DNA from: Butyrivibrio sp. | GTDB lineage: Bacteria; Bacillota; Clostridia; Lachnospirales; Lachnospiraceae | Assembly: GCF_017635265.1 (NCBI RefSeq) | Contig: NZ_JAGBLU010000093.1 | Span: forward strand, 1 to 44,896 | Direction of reading: 5' to 3' | DNA: 44,896 nt | Shown here: piece after piece, positions 14,263 through 22,883 of the stretch | How the letters are laid out: each line of letters begins with the position of its first letter | Position numbering within the stretch: the first letter of the stretch is position 1 | Program-made: the position numbers and the translations under genes | The notes under the pieces: model-generated | What the model was told of the DNA's origin: nothing | Seen by the model: the letters and a program-made list of their open reading frames with translations, nothing else | Database searches by the model: none

Positions 14263-14691
14263 TTAAAATGTTAATACTTCAGGCTTCTGAGCTGCGTGTG
14301 GATGCTCTGAACCAGCATATACGTGAAGCTTTGTGTACATTTCTCTACCAAGAGATCCCTTTGGAAGCATTCCCTTTACAGCATGCTCGATAACTCTCTC
14401 TGGCTTGTCGTTGAGCATCTGACGAAGTGAGAACTCTTTGTGATGTCCAACATAATCTGTGTGGTGCCAATACATTTTCTGATCAAGCTTCTTACCAGAA
14501 ACCTTAATCTTCTCTGCATTGATAACGATTACATAATCACCTGTATCGATGTTAGGTGTGTAAATAGGCTTGTTCTTTCCTCTAAGTACGTTTGCAACGT
14601 TAGAAGCAAGACGTCCAAGTGTCATATCTGTAGCATCAACTACATACCACTTTTTCTCTACTGTAGTTGCACTAGGCATATAAGTTTTCAT
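14263..14691 (-). CDS. rplM: Ribosomal protein L13
   Basis: 142-residue uL13, an early-assembly 50S protein. Characteristic motifs: [36 protein letters not shown], and [20 protein letters not shown]. Length standard. First gene of the rplM-rpsI operon, with its own promoter just after truA and a ~155-nt structured leader. Confidence 0.98.
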   Translation of the reverse strand: MKTYMPSATTVEKKWYVVDATDMTLGRLASNVANVLRGKNKPIYTPNIDTGDYVIVINAEKIKVSGKKLDQKMYWHHTDYVGHHKEFSLRQMLNDKPERVIEHAVKGMLPKGSLGREMYTKLHVYAGSEHPHAAQKPEVLTF

Positions 14692-14699
14692 TATGTTTC

Positions 14700-14855
14700 C
14701 TCCAAATTAAAACTAATACTTAATTTGTAACTCATGCAAAACCCTTCACCTGATTCTGCAATATATATGAACATATTGAAGCTTACCGGGACATCAATAT
14801 GTCACTTACTAACTTGTGGGCATAGTTACAGAAAAACTCTGTCACACAGTAAGAT
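14700..14855 (-). ncRNA. Structured leader of rplM-rpsI (candidate L13 leader)
   Basis: The 5' UTR contains a strong stem, ACATATTGA (14771-14779) with TCAATATGT (14794-14802), and further pairing (CAGAG…CTCTG; TTACT…AGTAA). It sits where Firmicutes carry the autoregulatory L13 leader RNA, and its length and position fit. Identity is inferred from position and structure, not from a covariance match. Confidence 0.5.
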
Positions 14856-14885
14856 ATTATATGACCGTTTTTATCTGTTTGTCAA
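14856..14885 (-). promoter_or_regulatory. rplM-rpsI promoter
   Basis: Minus-strand TTGACA (14880-14885), 18-bp spacer, TATAAT (14856-14861): both hexamers match consensus. The -35 begins 7 bp after the truA stop codon, so rplM-rpsI is transcribed independently of the upstream ecf-truA genes. Confidence 0.8.
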
Positions 14886-14891
14886 GATGAT

Positions 14892-15677
14892 TTATGAATT
14901 TCCACTCTCCTTTTCCGGTTCCGGAATCCCATCCAAAAACTCATATTTAACAAGAAACAAACCACAGGCAGGTGCAGTCGGTCCGGCCGCAGTTCTATCT
15001 TTTTTTTCGATCATTTCCTTCACATCCAATGGTTTTCCCTTGCCTCTTCCGATCTGCAGTAGTGTCCCTGCAATGATTCTGACCATATTATATAGAAAAC
15101 CGTTTCCTGTGACTCTGATAATTACTTCATCACCATGCCTTAAAATTTCGACCTTTTTAATTGTTCTGACATGACTTACTGCCTGAGATTCCACATTACA
15201 AAAGCTGGTAAAATCGTGCTCACCTTCAAGGAAACGCGCAGCCTCGTTCATAACTTCAATATCCAGCGGCATACTGAAATGGTATGTATAAAAACGCCTG
15301 GTCGGAACAGGCATCTTGGTATTCAATACTCGGTATTCGTATGTCTTAAGCGTATCACAATGTCTTGGATGAAAATCAGCATGTACTTCCTTTGACTTAA
15401 CAACACATATATCCTGAGGAAGAATGTGATTAAGAGCATATGAAAACCTGTCTCCCGGTATTGTAGATTCAGTATCAAAAACCGCTATATTACCATATGC
15501 ATGCACACCTGCATCTGTCCGGCTTGCGCCTATTACTTCCACTTCCTCACCGGTCAGTCCGTGTATCGCCCTGTTAAGCATCTCTTCAATTGTATTATGG
15601 GTACTTTTTTGAAGTGCCCAACCGTTATAGGATGTTCCATCATAAGAAACAACCAGCATAATTCTGCGTTTTTTCAA
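14892..15677 (-). CDS. truA: tRNA pseudouridine(38-40) synthase TruA
   Basis: 261 residues. Isomerises U38-U40 in the anticodon stem-loop of many tRNAs. Catalytic Asp55 sits in the invariant GASRTDAGVHA. YDGTSYNGWALQ at the N-terminus and GNGFLYNMVRIIAGTL near residue 200 are the other conserved blocks. Follows ecfT by 27 bp, the usual Firmicutes order ecfA-ecfA-ecfT-truA. Confidence 0.97.
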   Translation of the reverse strand: MKKRRIMLVVSYDGTSYNGWALQKSTHNTIEEMLNRAIHGLTGEEVEVIGASRTDAGVHAYGNIAVFDTESTIPGDRFSYALNHILPQDICVVKSKEVHADFHPRHCDTLKTYEYRVLNTKMPVPTRRFYTYHFSMPLDIEVMNEAARFLEGEHDFTSFCNVESQAVSHVRTIKKVEILRHGDEVIIRVTGNGFLYNMVRIIAGTLLQIGRGKGKPLDVKEMIEKKDRTAAGPTAPACGLFLVKYEFLDGIPEPEKESGNS

Positions 15678-15704
15678 TCATAGCTCCTAATTAAAAAGAT
15701 GTTT

Positions 15705-16511
15705 TTACCTAAACAATAATCTGCCAAATACTATTATGACAACAAGATAAATAATAAGCACAATATAAGCGATATAATCACTTCGCCTGTAAATCAGCGG
15801 CTTCATCTTGGTTCTTCCTTCACCTCCGCGGTAGCATCTGGCCTCCATCGCCATAGCAAGATCTAAAGCTCTCCTGAATGCAGAGATAAAAAGAGGCACC
15901 AGTAAAGGAACCAGACTCTTAGCCCTGTTTAAAAGTGATCCGCTCTCAAAATCCGCACCTCTTGCCATTTGAGCCTTCATAATCTTGTCGGTTTCTTCCA
16001 AGAGAATAGGTATAAAACGAAGCGCAATTGACATCATCATAGCTATCTCATGCACGGGAACATGAACCACCTTAAGTGGTTTAAGTACGCTTTCAAGTCC
16101 ATCGGTCAGGTTATTGGGAGTGGTAGTCAGTGTCATGATTGATGAACCCGTAATAAGGAAAACAAGCCTTATTGCCATCAATACAGCAAGCTTTAGTCCC
16201 TCGTATGTAATACTGATCTTCCAAAAGCTTACAATCGGCTCTCCCGGAGTCAGCACCAGATTAAAGATCATGGTTATAATCAGCAGGAAAAAGATTGTTT
16301 TCATGCCTCTGAACATGAACTTTACAGGAACATTTGACAAATAAATGCATGAACCAAGAAAAACAGCCGCAATTACGTATCCCCAGAGGTTCTTGACCAG
16401 AAAAAGAGAAATGATAAACGCAAAGGTTGCAATCAGTTTAACCCTTGGATCAAGTCTGTGTATCGCTGAATCTGTTCTATAATATTGTCCAAGTGTAATG
16501 TCTCTTAACAT
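15705..16511 (-). CDS. ecfT: ECF transporter transmembrane component EcfT
   Basis: 268-residue integral membrane subunit of the group II energy-coupling-factor module, which couples ATP hydrolysis to vitamin uptake by interchangeable S components. Both Ala-Arg-Gly coupling-helix motifs are seen (QMARGADFES and EARCYRGG), with several hydrophobic helices before and one after. Overlaps the ATPase gene upstream by 7 bp. No S component is encoded nearby, as expected for the shared-module type. Confidence 0.95.
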   Translation of the reverse strand: MLRDITLGQYYRTDSAIHRLDPRVKLIATFAFIISLFLVKNLWGYVIAAVFLGSCIYLSNVPVKFMFRGMKTIFFLLIITMIFNLVLTPGEPIVSFWKISITYEGLKLAVLMAIRLVFLITGSSIMTLTTTPNNLTDGLESVLKPLKVVHVPVHEIAMMMSIALRFIPILLEETDKIMKAQMARGADFESGSLLNRAKSLVPLLVPLFISAFRRALDLAMAMEARCYRGGEGRTKMKPLIYRRSDYIAYIVLIIYLVVIIVFGRLLFR

Positions 16512-17356
16512 TTTCCAAACACCTTAAGTATCTCATTTTTTGCTTCTGCAATAGTAGTAGCCTCAGTATCCACATCAAAACCTGCTTCTTTCAGTTCCTG
16601 CATAACATAAGTAACTGCAGGCGCTGCAAGACCGATACCTTCAAGCTCTTTGTAATGTCTGAATACCTCTTTGGGCTCACCATCCAGAAAAACTCTTCCT
16701 TTATTCATCACGATTATTCGCTGAACGTAGTCAGCTACATCATCCATGCTGTGACTGACCAAAATAACCGTGATTCCCATTTCATCATGTAGTTTTGCAA
16801 TAAGGTTTAATATGTCCTCGCGCCCTTTAGGATCCAGCCCTGCTGTAGGCTCATCAAGAATAAGTACCTCCGGCTTCATTGCAAGTACTCCGGCAATTGC
16901 CACTCTTCTTTTCTGACCGCCTGACAGATCAAACGGAGACTGGTAAAAGTATGCATCATCAAACCCGACCTGCTTCAAAGCTTCATAGGCCCGAAGCTCC
17001 ACCTCTTTTTGCGGAAGTCCCAGATTCCTGGGTCCAAAGCAAACATCTTTAAAACAATCCATTTCAAACAGCTGATGTTCAGGATACTGGAACACCAATC
17101 CAACCTTGGCTCTGAGCGCCTTTTTATCAAAATCGGAATCATAAATATCCTTACCATCAAAATAAACGTTTCCGCTTGTAGGTTTAACAAGTCCGTTCAT
17201 ATGCTGTATAAGCGTAGACTTACCTGACCCTGTATGCCCTATAAGTCCGATAAACTGTCCCTTGGGAATTTCAAGGTTAACATCTATCAAGGCCGCATGA
17301 GCCATGGCTGTGTCTTCATCATATATGTAATTCACATGATCAAGTATTATCGACAT
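16505..17356 (-). CDS. ecfA2: ECF transporter ATPase EcfA2
   Basis: 283-residue ABC ATPase of the ECF module. Walker A GHTGSGKST (residues ~37-45), Q-loop VFQYPEHQLF, signature LSGGQKRRVAIAG, Walker B VLILDEPTAGLD, and H-loop VSHSMDDVA. The C-terminal domain is typical of EcfA proteins. Second of two paralogous ATPases that form the heterodimer; overlaps ecfT. Confidence 0.95.
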   Translation of the reverse strand: MSIILDHVNYIYDEDTAMAHAALIDVNLEIPKGQFIGLIGHTGSGKSTLIQHMNGLVKPTSGNVYFDGKDIYDSDFDKKALRAKVGLVFQYPEHQLFEMDCFKDVCFGPRNLGLPQKEVELRAYEALKQVGFDDAYFYQSPFDLSGGQKRRVAIAGVLAMKPEVLILDEPTAGLDPKGREDILNLIAKLHDEMGITVILVSHSMDDVADYVQRIIVMNKGRVFLDGEPKEVFRHYKELEGIGLAAPAVTYVMQELKEAGFDVDTEATTIAEAKNEILKVFGKC

Positions 17357-17464
17357 AGTTTAATGTATCTCTCATTTCTCATTGATAAAAGAAATAGTAT
17401 ATAGATTTCCTGCAAAATCTGCATTTTGCGCTCACTTCAATCTGCTGCCAAAACAATGCAATAG

Positions 17465-18316
17465 CTATTTGGACTTCAGTTTTTTTAACTCATCAACCAA
17501 CTCTTCTCTGCTAAGTATTCCGTCAGGAAGAGGCAAGCCGCTCTTTTTAAGCTCATATGCCAAAAGAGTTACCTGCGGAACACCAAGTCTTAATTCTTTG
17601 AGCTTTTCAACCTGCGAAAAAATTTCTCTTGGAGTGCCTTGCATTTCTATGTGCCCTCCATCCATTACAAAAACTTTGTCAGCATAAATTACTTCTTCCA
17701 TGTAATGGGTTATAAGAATTATTGTGATGCCCTCGACATTATTGAGCGCTCTGGCAGCTCTTATAACATCCTTTCGACCGTTAGGATCAAGCATCGCAGT
17801 AGGCTCATCAAGGATTATGCACTTGGGGTGCATGGCGATTACACCTGCAATTGACACACGCTGCTTCTGACCGCCGGAGAGATGGTTAGGAGATGATTTT
17901 CTGAATTTAAGCATATCAACTGCGCGAAGGCTCTCTTCCACTCTTTCCCATATTTCATCAGTGGGAACTCCCATGTTCTCAGGGCCAAATCCAACATCCT
18001 CTTCTACAACCTGGCCGATTATCTGATTGTCCGGATTCTGAAATACCATTCCGGCTTCCTGTCTGATGTCCCATAAATGAGACTCATCTTCAGTATCCAT
18101 CCCATCAACAAATACGTGTCCCTCAGTTGGATATAAAAGGGCATTAAAATGCTTGGCTAAGGTAGATTTACCGGAGCCGTTGTGTCCCAGAATAGCAATG
18201 AACTGACCGGGCTTTACATCAAGATCGACATTATCGACAGCCCTTGTTATGCCTTCTACATTGCCTTCTTCATCTCTTCTTATATATTCAAATACCAGTT
18301 TATCAGTGCGTATCAT
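17465..18316 (-). CDS. ecfA1: ECF transporter ATPase EcfA1
   Basis: 283-residue ATPase: Walker A GHNGSGKST, signature LSGGQKQRVSIAG, Walker B CIILDEPTAMLD. The start at 18316 (MIRTDKLVFEYIRRD) follows GGTGAAAAAC; the 17 codons open upstream lack an RBS. Normally this gene follows rplQ directly. Here 8.8 kb of accessory genes separate them. The 108-bp gap to ecfA2 holds no recognised signal. Confidence 0.95.
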   Translation of the reverse strand: MIRTDKLVFEYIRRDEEGNVEGITRAVDNVDLDVKPGQFIAILGHNGSGKSTLAKHFNALLYPTEGHVFVDGMDTEDESHLWDIRQEAGMVFQNPDNQIIGQVVEEDVGFGPENMGVPTDEIWERVEESLRAVDMLKFRKSSPNHLSGGQKQRVSIAGVIAMHPKCIILDEPTAMLDPNGRKDVIRAARALNNVEGITIILITHYMEEVIYADKVFVMDGGHIEMQGTPREIFSQVEKLKELRLGVPQVTLLAYELKKSGLPLPDGILSREELVDELKKLKSK

Positions 18317-18437
18317 GTTTTTCACCTGCCATACCGCAACATTATACCATAAATCAAGCATCTGCAATACTTTATCGCATCACTTCCAAAATAAATGTTA
18401 TAATATATTATTGTTATCAATTTAAGGGGACACTAAA

Positions 18438-19439
18438 ATGAACAATAAATATTTTAAAGATTTTGTGTTATTAGCCGTTGTTATCGTTATAACCGGTGTT
18501 TTGGCAAGATTTTTATCCGGAGGCGAAACCCTTGAAGAATATGCTCAAAAAAACTCTGACGCCACTAAAAATATATCAACAGTTGCAGAAACAGAAAGCA
18601 TTATAGCATCAACAGCTACAGAAGAAACAAAAAATGCTGAAATCTCCCCTGTTTCCGAAGTAACAAACAGTGATAAAGGTTCTCCATCCGAAAAAGAAAT
18701 AACCAGTGCCGCAGCTTCAAAAGAAATAGCAAGTGCTGAAGGCACCACCGTTCCAAAAGATGCAGATAATGCCGCGATGTCTTTTTCTTCAAAGGAAGTG
18801 AAAAGTACTGAAGCATCTTCAGTTGCAGAAGAACCGGGAGGAAGAATTATTTATTCAGAAGGTTTTTACTATGAACCCATATCAAATGAAATATTTGGTC
18901 GCATTTCCGGAATATCCTATCCCACAGACTGCAGCGTTCCGCTGGATGACCTTCGATATGTAGTGTTACAGTACGTGGATTTTTCCGGAAACGATCAAAC
19001 AGGTGAAATGATCTGCAATAAAGCTATTGCTAAAGACATAGTTGAAATATTTTATGAGCTATATATAAGCGGATATCAGATTGAAAGCATCAAATTAATA
19101 GATGAATTTGACGGCGATGACACTTCTTCCATGCTTGCCAACAATACCTCATGTTTTAACTATCGTGTCGTAGAAGGAACAACACATCTGTCCAAACATG
19201 CCCTGGGCATGGCAATAGACCTCAATCCGTTCTACAATCCATATATTACGTACAACAGCGATGGCACAATCAATATCTCTCCTAAAGGAAGTGAAGCTTA
19301 TGCAGACAGGGCAGGAAACTTTCCCTACAAGATAGATGAAAATGATCTGGCATTCAAACTATTCAAACAACATGACTTTACCTGGGGCGGCAATTGGAAC
19401 TCCGTCAAAGACTACCAACACTTTGAACGTTCAAAATGA
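18438..19439 (+). CDS. M15 family (VanY-type) peptidoglycan carboxypeptidase, membrane anchored
   Basis: 333 residues. One N-terminal membrane helix (VLLAVVIVITGVLARFL), a ~110-residue Ser/Thr/Glu/Ala-rich wall-spanning linker, then a C-terminal M15 metallopeptidase domain. Zinc-binding residues: His254 and Asp261 in SKHALGMAID and His328 in DYQHFE, with the GGNW loop before. It should cleave D-Ala-D-Ala or L-Ala-D-Glu bonds in peptidoglycan outside the membrane. AAGGGGACACT precedes the ATG. Among the few plus-strand genes here; no vanH/A/X genes, so it need not be a vancomycin-resistance gene. Confidence 0.88.
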   Translation: MNNKYFKDFVLLAVVIVITGVLARFLSGGETLEEYAQKNSDATKNISTVAETESIIASTATEETKNAEISPVSEVTNSDKGSPSEKEITSAAASKEIASAEGTTVPKDADNAAMSFSSKEVKSTEASSVAEEPGGRIIYSEGFYYEPISNEIFGRISGISYPTDCSVPLDDLRYVVLQYVDFSGNDQTGEMICNKAIAKDIVEIFYELYISGYQIESIKLIDEFDGDDTSSMLANNTSCFNYRVVEGTTHLSKHALGMAIDLNPFYNPYITYNSDGTINISPKGSEAYADRAGNFPYKIDENDLAFKLFKQHDFTWGGNWNSVKDYQHFERSK

Positions 19440-19716
19440 GCCATGCGCAATAAAAAATAGACTATAGACGTTGAAAGTTTACTTTCATAAGGCTATAGTC
19501 TATTTTTTATGGATACGGCGAATGCCGTACAACGAGGAATTTTGCATAGCAAAATTTCGAGTGGAACGCATGGCGCAGCCATAAGCAATAAAAAAGGGAT
19601 ATAGACGTTGAAAGTTTACTTTCATAAGGCTATAGTCTATTTTTTATGGATACGGCGAATGCCGTACAACGAGGAATTTTGCATAGCAAAATTTCGAGTG
19701 GAACGCATGGCGCAGC
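19440..19716. repeat. Tandem hairpin repeat (117-bp identical units, period 137)
   Basis: Bases 19463-19579 and 19600-19716 are identical. Each unit holds three palindromes: GAAAG…CTTTC inside a ctatagtctat arm, TACGGCGAATGCCGTA, and AATTTTGCATAGCAAAATT. The first unit is enclosed by GCCATGCG (19440-19447) and CGCATGGC (19567-19574), a perfect 8-bp terminal inverted repeat. In the second unit the left end is degenerate. It looks like a small palindromic non-autonomous element that duplicated in tandem. Confidence 0.85.
19452..19508. terminator. Bidirectional terminator between peptidase and ABC operon
   Basis: AAAAAATAGACTATAG (19452-19467) pairs perfectly with CTATAGTCTATTTTTT (19493-19508), 16 bp, with a T-run on each strand. 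It lies 12 bp after the peptidase stop and downstream of the convergent ABC operon. The copy at 19600-19645 keeps the right arm only; its left arm is AAAAAGGGATATAG, so it should be weaker. Confidence 0.8.
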
Positions 19717-19763
19717 AGTAAGTGACTCTCATTCGCAGAGCGCCCGGCGCAGCTCATACCATT

Positions 19764-20552
19764 TTAACGGGCAACTTTATAAGGAAATATTGTTTTATAT
19801 TCTTCGGAGCTGATCTGAAACGAAACAATCTTTGAGCATACATTAAAGAATTGTTGAATATTCTCCTCCGTCACTATTTCATCAGTTTTTCCCATGAGCT
19901 GCTGATTATTATAACCAAGCATCAGTGTTGTATCCGAAATTGCCAGTGCATGGTCGGGAAAATGTGTATTAATAAGACAACTCGTATGATATTCGTTTGA
20001 TATCTTAACAATTGTATCTATTACCCTGAGCTGATTTTTCATATCCAGATTGGATTCCGGTTCATCAAGAATTATAAGTTCCGGCTCAGAAATAAGTGCT
20101 CTCGCAATCATTACCATCTGCAATTCTCCACCGCTAAGGGCATTGCAGAACTTATTTGCAAGCTTTTGTATTCCCAGCATCTCCATTATATTTTCAGCTT
20201 TCTCATAGTCCTCTTTTGAAGGAACCTCAAAAAAGTTTTGCCTGGAATTAAGTCCCATAACAATTGCATCAATACATCTATAAGAGAAAACTCCCTTTTT
20301 TGCCTGAGGAACATATCCGGTTTTTTTCCAGAATTCCTTGTCTGTGTATGAGCTTAGCTTTCGTCCGTCAAGGTAGTTCTCACCACTGTTCCACTTAAGA
20401 AATCCCATGATACACTTAAGCATAGTGGTTTTTCCCACTCCATTTGGCCCAAGTACAGTCATTATTGTATCTTCACCTATTTCAAGATTTATATCCTTTA
20501 AAATAGTCTTATTTCCATATCCAAAGCATCCGTTTTTTACTTCAAGTTTCAT
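19764..20552 (-). CDS. ABC transporter ATPase, FecE/BtuD type
   Basis: 262-residue ATPase of the iron/siderophore/cobalamin importer family. Walker A LGPNGVGKTT, signature LSGGELQMVMIARAL, Walker B LIILDEPESNLD, H-loop INTHFPDHA. The start at 20552 is chosen because GGAGG lies 8 nt upstream, inside the codons of the longer alternative. Last gene of the six-gene nitrogenase-like operon, 32 bp after the permease. Powers import of the ligand captured by the 21639 binding protein. The ligand is unknown; family members carry chelated iron, heme or corrinoids. Confidence 0.92.
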   Translation of the reverse strand: MKLEVKNGCFGYGNKTILKDINLEIGEDTIMTVLGPNGVGKTTMLKCIMGFLKWNSGENYLDGRKLSSYTDKEFWKKTGYVPQAKKGVFSYRCIDAIVMGLNSRQNFFEVPSKEDYEKAENIMEMLGIQKLANKFCNALSGGELQMVMIARALISEPELIILDEPESNLDMKNQLRVIDTIVKISNEYHTSCLINTHFPDHALAISDTTLMLGYNNQQLMGKTDEIVTEENIQQFFNVCSKIVSFQISSEEYKTIFPYKVAR

Positions 20553-20584
20553 ATCGGATTCCTCCATAATTAAAAAGCACGTTA

Positions 20585-21613
20585 TCAGCCACCGGTTTTT
20601 CCCATAGTTTTTCTAAGCATAAATCCAAAGAAAGGTGCTCCAATCATTGCTGTCAATATAGACAACGGAAGTTCTGCCGCTGTAAGGCTTCTGGCAATAC
20701 TGTCAATTATCAGCAAATATCCTGCACCTATAATAATACAGGCAGGAATAAGTCCTCTGTGATCGTCTCCCACTATGAATCTGCCGATATGCGGAATAAC
20801 CAGACCTATCCAGCCTATAATTCCGCAAAGTGATACAGATACAGCCGTCATAAGGGTTGATACTACAATTATAATAAGTCTCAATAATTCTACATTTACG
20901 CCCATGGATATAGCTTCCTCTTCGTCAAGGGACAAAAGATTCATCTTCCACCTGAGCATCATCAAAATAACTGTGCAGGGTAATATAGTACATGCCGCAA
21001 TAACAACCTTGCCATAGGATACAGATGCAAGACTTCCCATCAGCCATACTGTAATAGCAGGGAGTGTATCCTGTGGGTCAGCCACATACTTTATTAAAGA
21101 TATAAGTGCCTCAAAAAAAGCTCCAACTATTACACCTGACAGCACCAGCATAAATAACTCAGTCTTTTTATTAACCCTGGATATCATCAAAACAAGCGCT
21201 ACAGCCAAAAGGCCAAAAATAAGTGCCTGACCTTGAACAATTGCACTGTTTCCCGAAAGTAAAATCCCAAGAGCTGCTCCAAAGCCCGCTCCCGCAGAAA
21301 CTCCCAGAATATCCGGACTAACAAGTGGATTTCCAAATATACACTGATATGATGCGCCGGAGCAGGCAAGACCTGCTCCGACAATCATGCTCATAAGTAT
21401 TCTCGGAAGTCTCACCTGCATAACAACATTTTTTATAAGCGGATCGAGTGTTTCATCCATTGTAAGTGCCTTAAAAACATCTTCAAGTGAAATTGCATAT
21501 CTCCCCACGCAAATTGCAGCAAAGAAAATAATTACAAGTATTAAAATAAGGCAGATAATTTTCAAATGAATTTTCCTGATCAGATCAATATTTTTTGCAG
21601 TCTCTTTTTCCAT
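20585..21613 (-). CDS. ABC transporter permease, FecCD/BtuC type
   Basis: 342 residues, about ten transmembrane helices. Family blocks seen: VRLPRILMSMIVGAGLACSG, GNPLVSPDILGVSAGAGFGA, and the coupling segment GWIGLVIPHIGRFIVGDDHR. Homodimeric permease of type II importers for siderophores, heme or vitamin B12. 25 bp after the binding-protein gene; a single permease gene suggests a homodimer. Confidence 0.94.
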   Translation of the reverse strand: MEKETAKNIDLIRKIHLKIICLILILVIIFFAAICVGRYAISLEDVFKALTMDETLDPLIKNVVMQVRLPRILMSMIVGAGLACSGASYQCIFGNPLVSPDILGVSAGAGFGAALGILLSGNSAIVQGQALIFGLLAVALVLMISRVNKKTELFMLVLSGVIVGAFFEALISLIKYVADPQDTLPAITVWLMGSLASVSYGKVVIAACTILPCTVILMMLRWKMNLLSLDEEEAISMGVNVELLRLIIIVVSTLMTAVSVSLCGIIGWIGLVIPHIGRFIVGDDHRGLIPACIIIGAGYLLIIDSIARSLTAAELPLSILTAMIGAPFFGFMLRKTMGKTGG

Positions 21614-21638
21614 CCGGTCAAATACCTAATTTCTTTCT

Positions 21639-22832
21639 TTAGTTCTGTGTATCACCTAAAATTTCATTCAGCATCTCATCTGTAAGTTCAAAGTTGTAAA
21701 CTTCCTTGTAAAACTCTTTTACTTCTTCATTCATATCCATGTCTTCAAAAGCTTCGGGATGCTGTATCTTTGCAAGCCACTTAATCATAAGAGGTGTTTC
21801 TACTCCCGGTGGATCCCATCTATATCCGCCAATCGGTATTTTGTAAACCTGTCCGCTTTGTACAGCTTCAACAACTGACCAATCCTCTCCCTCAAGCTTG
21901 TTTTCCAAAAGATCTGAAGGCTGCAGTTCAGTGAAATTACCTATGTATATTATTGAAGGGTTCCACTCATAAACCTGCTCCATATTGATATTTAATGCCT
22001 CACCTGACAAATCTCCTGCCGGATTGGTTGCACCACTGTGCTCAAGCCAATATGAAGAGAAGCCGGTTCCTGTCACTTTCATATCATCAGATAAAAGAAG
22101 TACATTAGTGAAATCTTCTTCTGTAAGATCTGCAAGTGCAGCATCTACCTCATCTACCTGCGCATGGAAATAAGCAATCAGCTCCTGAGCTCTTTCAGGC
22201 TTCCCCATCATTGTTGCTATAATCTGAATCCAGGTTTCAAGATCGTCAATTGATCCATATTGAAGTGCAATGACTTTTATTCCTGCATCTTCCATCTTCT
22301 TGATTTCATCTTCCATATAGTTCCACTGGAATACTACATCAGGCTGAAGCTTAATGAGTTCCTCAACATTAACAACAAAGCTCGTATCCACAAACTCTGT
22401 AGATGCATTTGCAAGTTCAAGGTACATATACTTAAGTGCACTGTCGTTATAGGCAACAATTGAAGACGGGTTACATCCTACCAGATTCTCGTTATTTCCT
22501 ACTACGGCATAAAAAATATAAGGAAATGGCATAATAGTTGTAACAACCCTCTCAGGAACACCATCAAGCTCGATAGTTTTTCCCAACTGATCGACGATCG
22601 TGATTGTTCCGTCAGCATTAACCCTGCTTTCGTTTGAAGTGGCTACCTGTGCCTCCTGACTTGATTCAACAGATGCCTGATCAACTGCAGCTGTCACACT
22701 TGCAACGCTTGCAGCTTCTGATGAATCTTCAGTAACTGTAGTTTCCGTTTGGACGCTTCCGCATCCAACAGAACTGAAAAGCATAACAGAACACAAAGTC
22801 GCTGCCAGCTTTTTGAAAAAATCTTTTTTCAT
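21639..22832 (-). CDS. ABC transporter substrate-binding lipoprotein (FecB/BtuF fold)
   Basis: 397 residues with a lipoprotein signal peptide (KKLAATLCSVMLFSSVGC, lipobox SVGC). A Ser/Thr/Glu-rich linker then leads to a class III binding domain: TIVDQLGKTIELDGVPERVV is the usual first strand, followed by LQPDVVFQWN and VEAVQSGQVYKIP. The fold binds metal chelates or tetrapyrroles. It follows the nitrogenase-component genes by 51 bp, so it belongs to the same operon. No motif fixes the ligand. Confidence 0.9.
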   Translation of the reverse strand: MKKDFFKKLAATLCSVMLFSSVGCGSVQTETTVTEDSSEAASVASVTAAVDQASVESSQEAQVATSNESRVNADGTITIVDQLGKTIELDGVPERVVTTIMPFPYIFYAVVGNNENLVGCNPSSIVAYNDSALKYMYLELANASTEFVDTSFVVNVEELIKLQPDVVFQWNYMEDEIKKMEDAGIKVIALQYGSIDDLETWIQIIATMMGKPERAQELIAYFHAQVDEVDAALADLTEEDFTNVLLLSDDMKVTGTGFSSYWLEHSGATNPAGDLSGEALNINMEQVYEWNPSIIYIGNFTELQPSDLLENKLEGEDWSVVEAVQSGQVYKIPIGGYRWDPPGVETPLMIKWLAKIQHPEAFEDMDMNEEVKEFYKEVYNFELTDEMLNEILGDTQN

Positions 22833-22883
22833 TTTCTCCTCTTTCCGAAAAGCAAACGCTTTTCAAATATATATTTGATTAAC

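Noticed and set aside
18438-19439. Vancomycin-resistance gene vanY
   Set aside because: The M15 domain fits, but there is no vanRS, vanH, vanA or vanX nearby. Housekeeping peptidoglycan trimming is equally likely.
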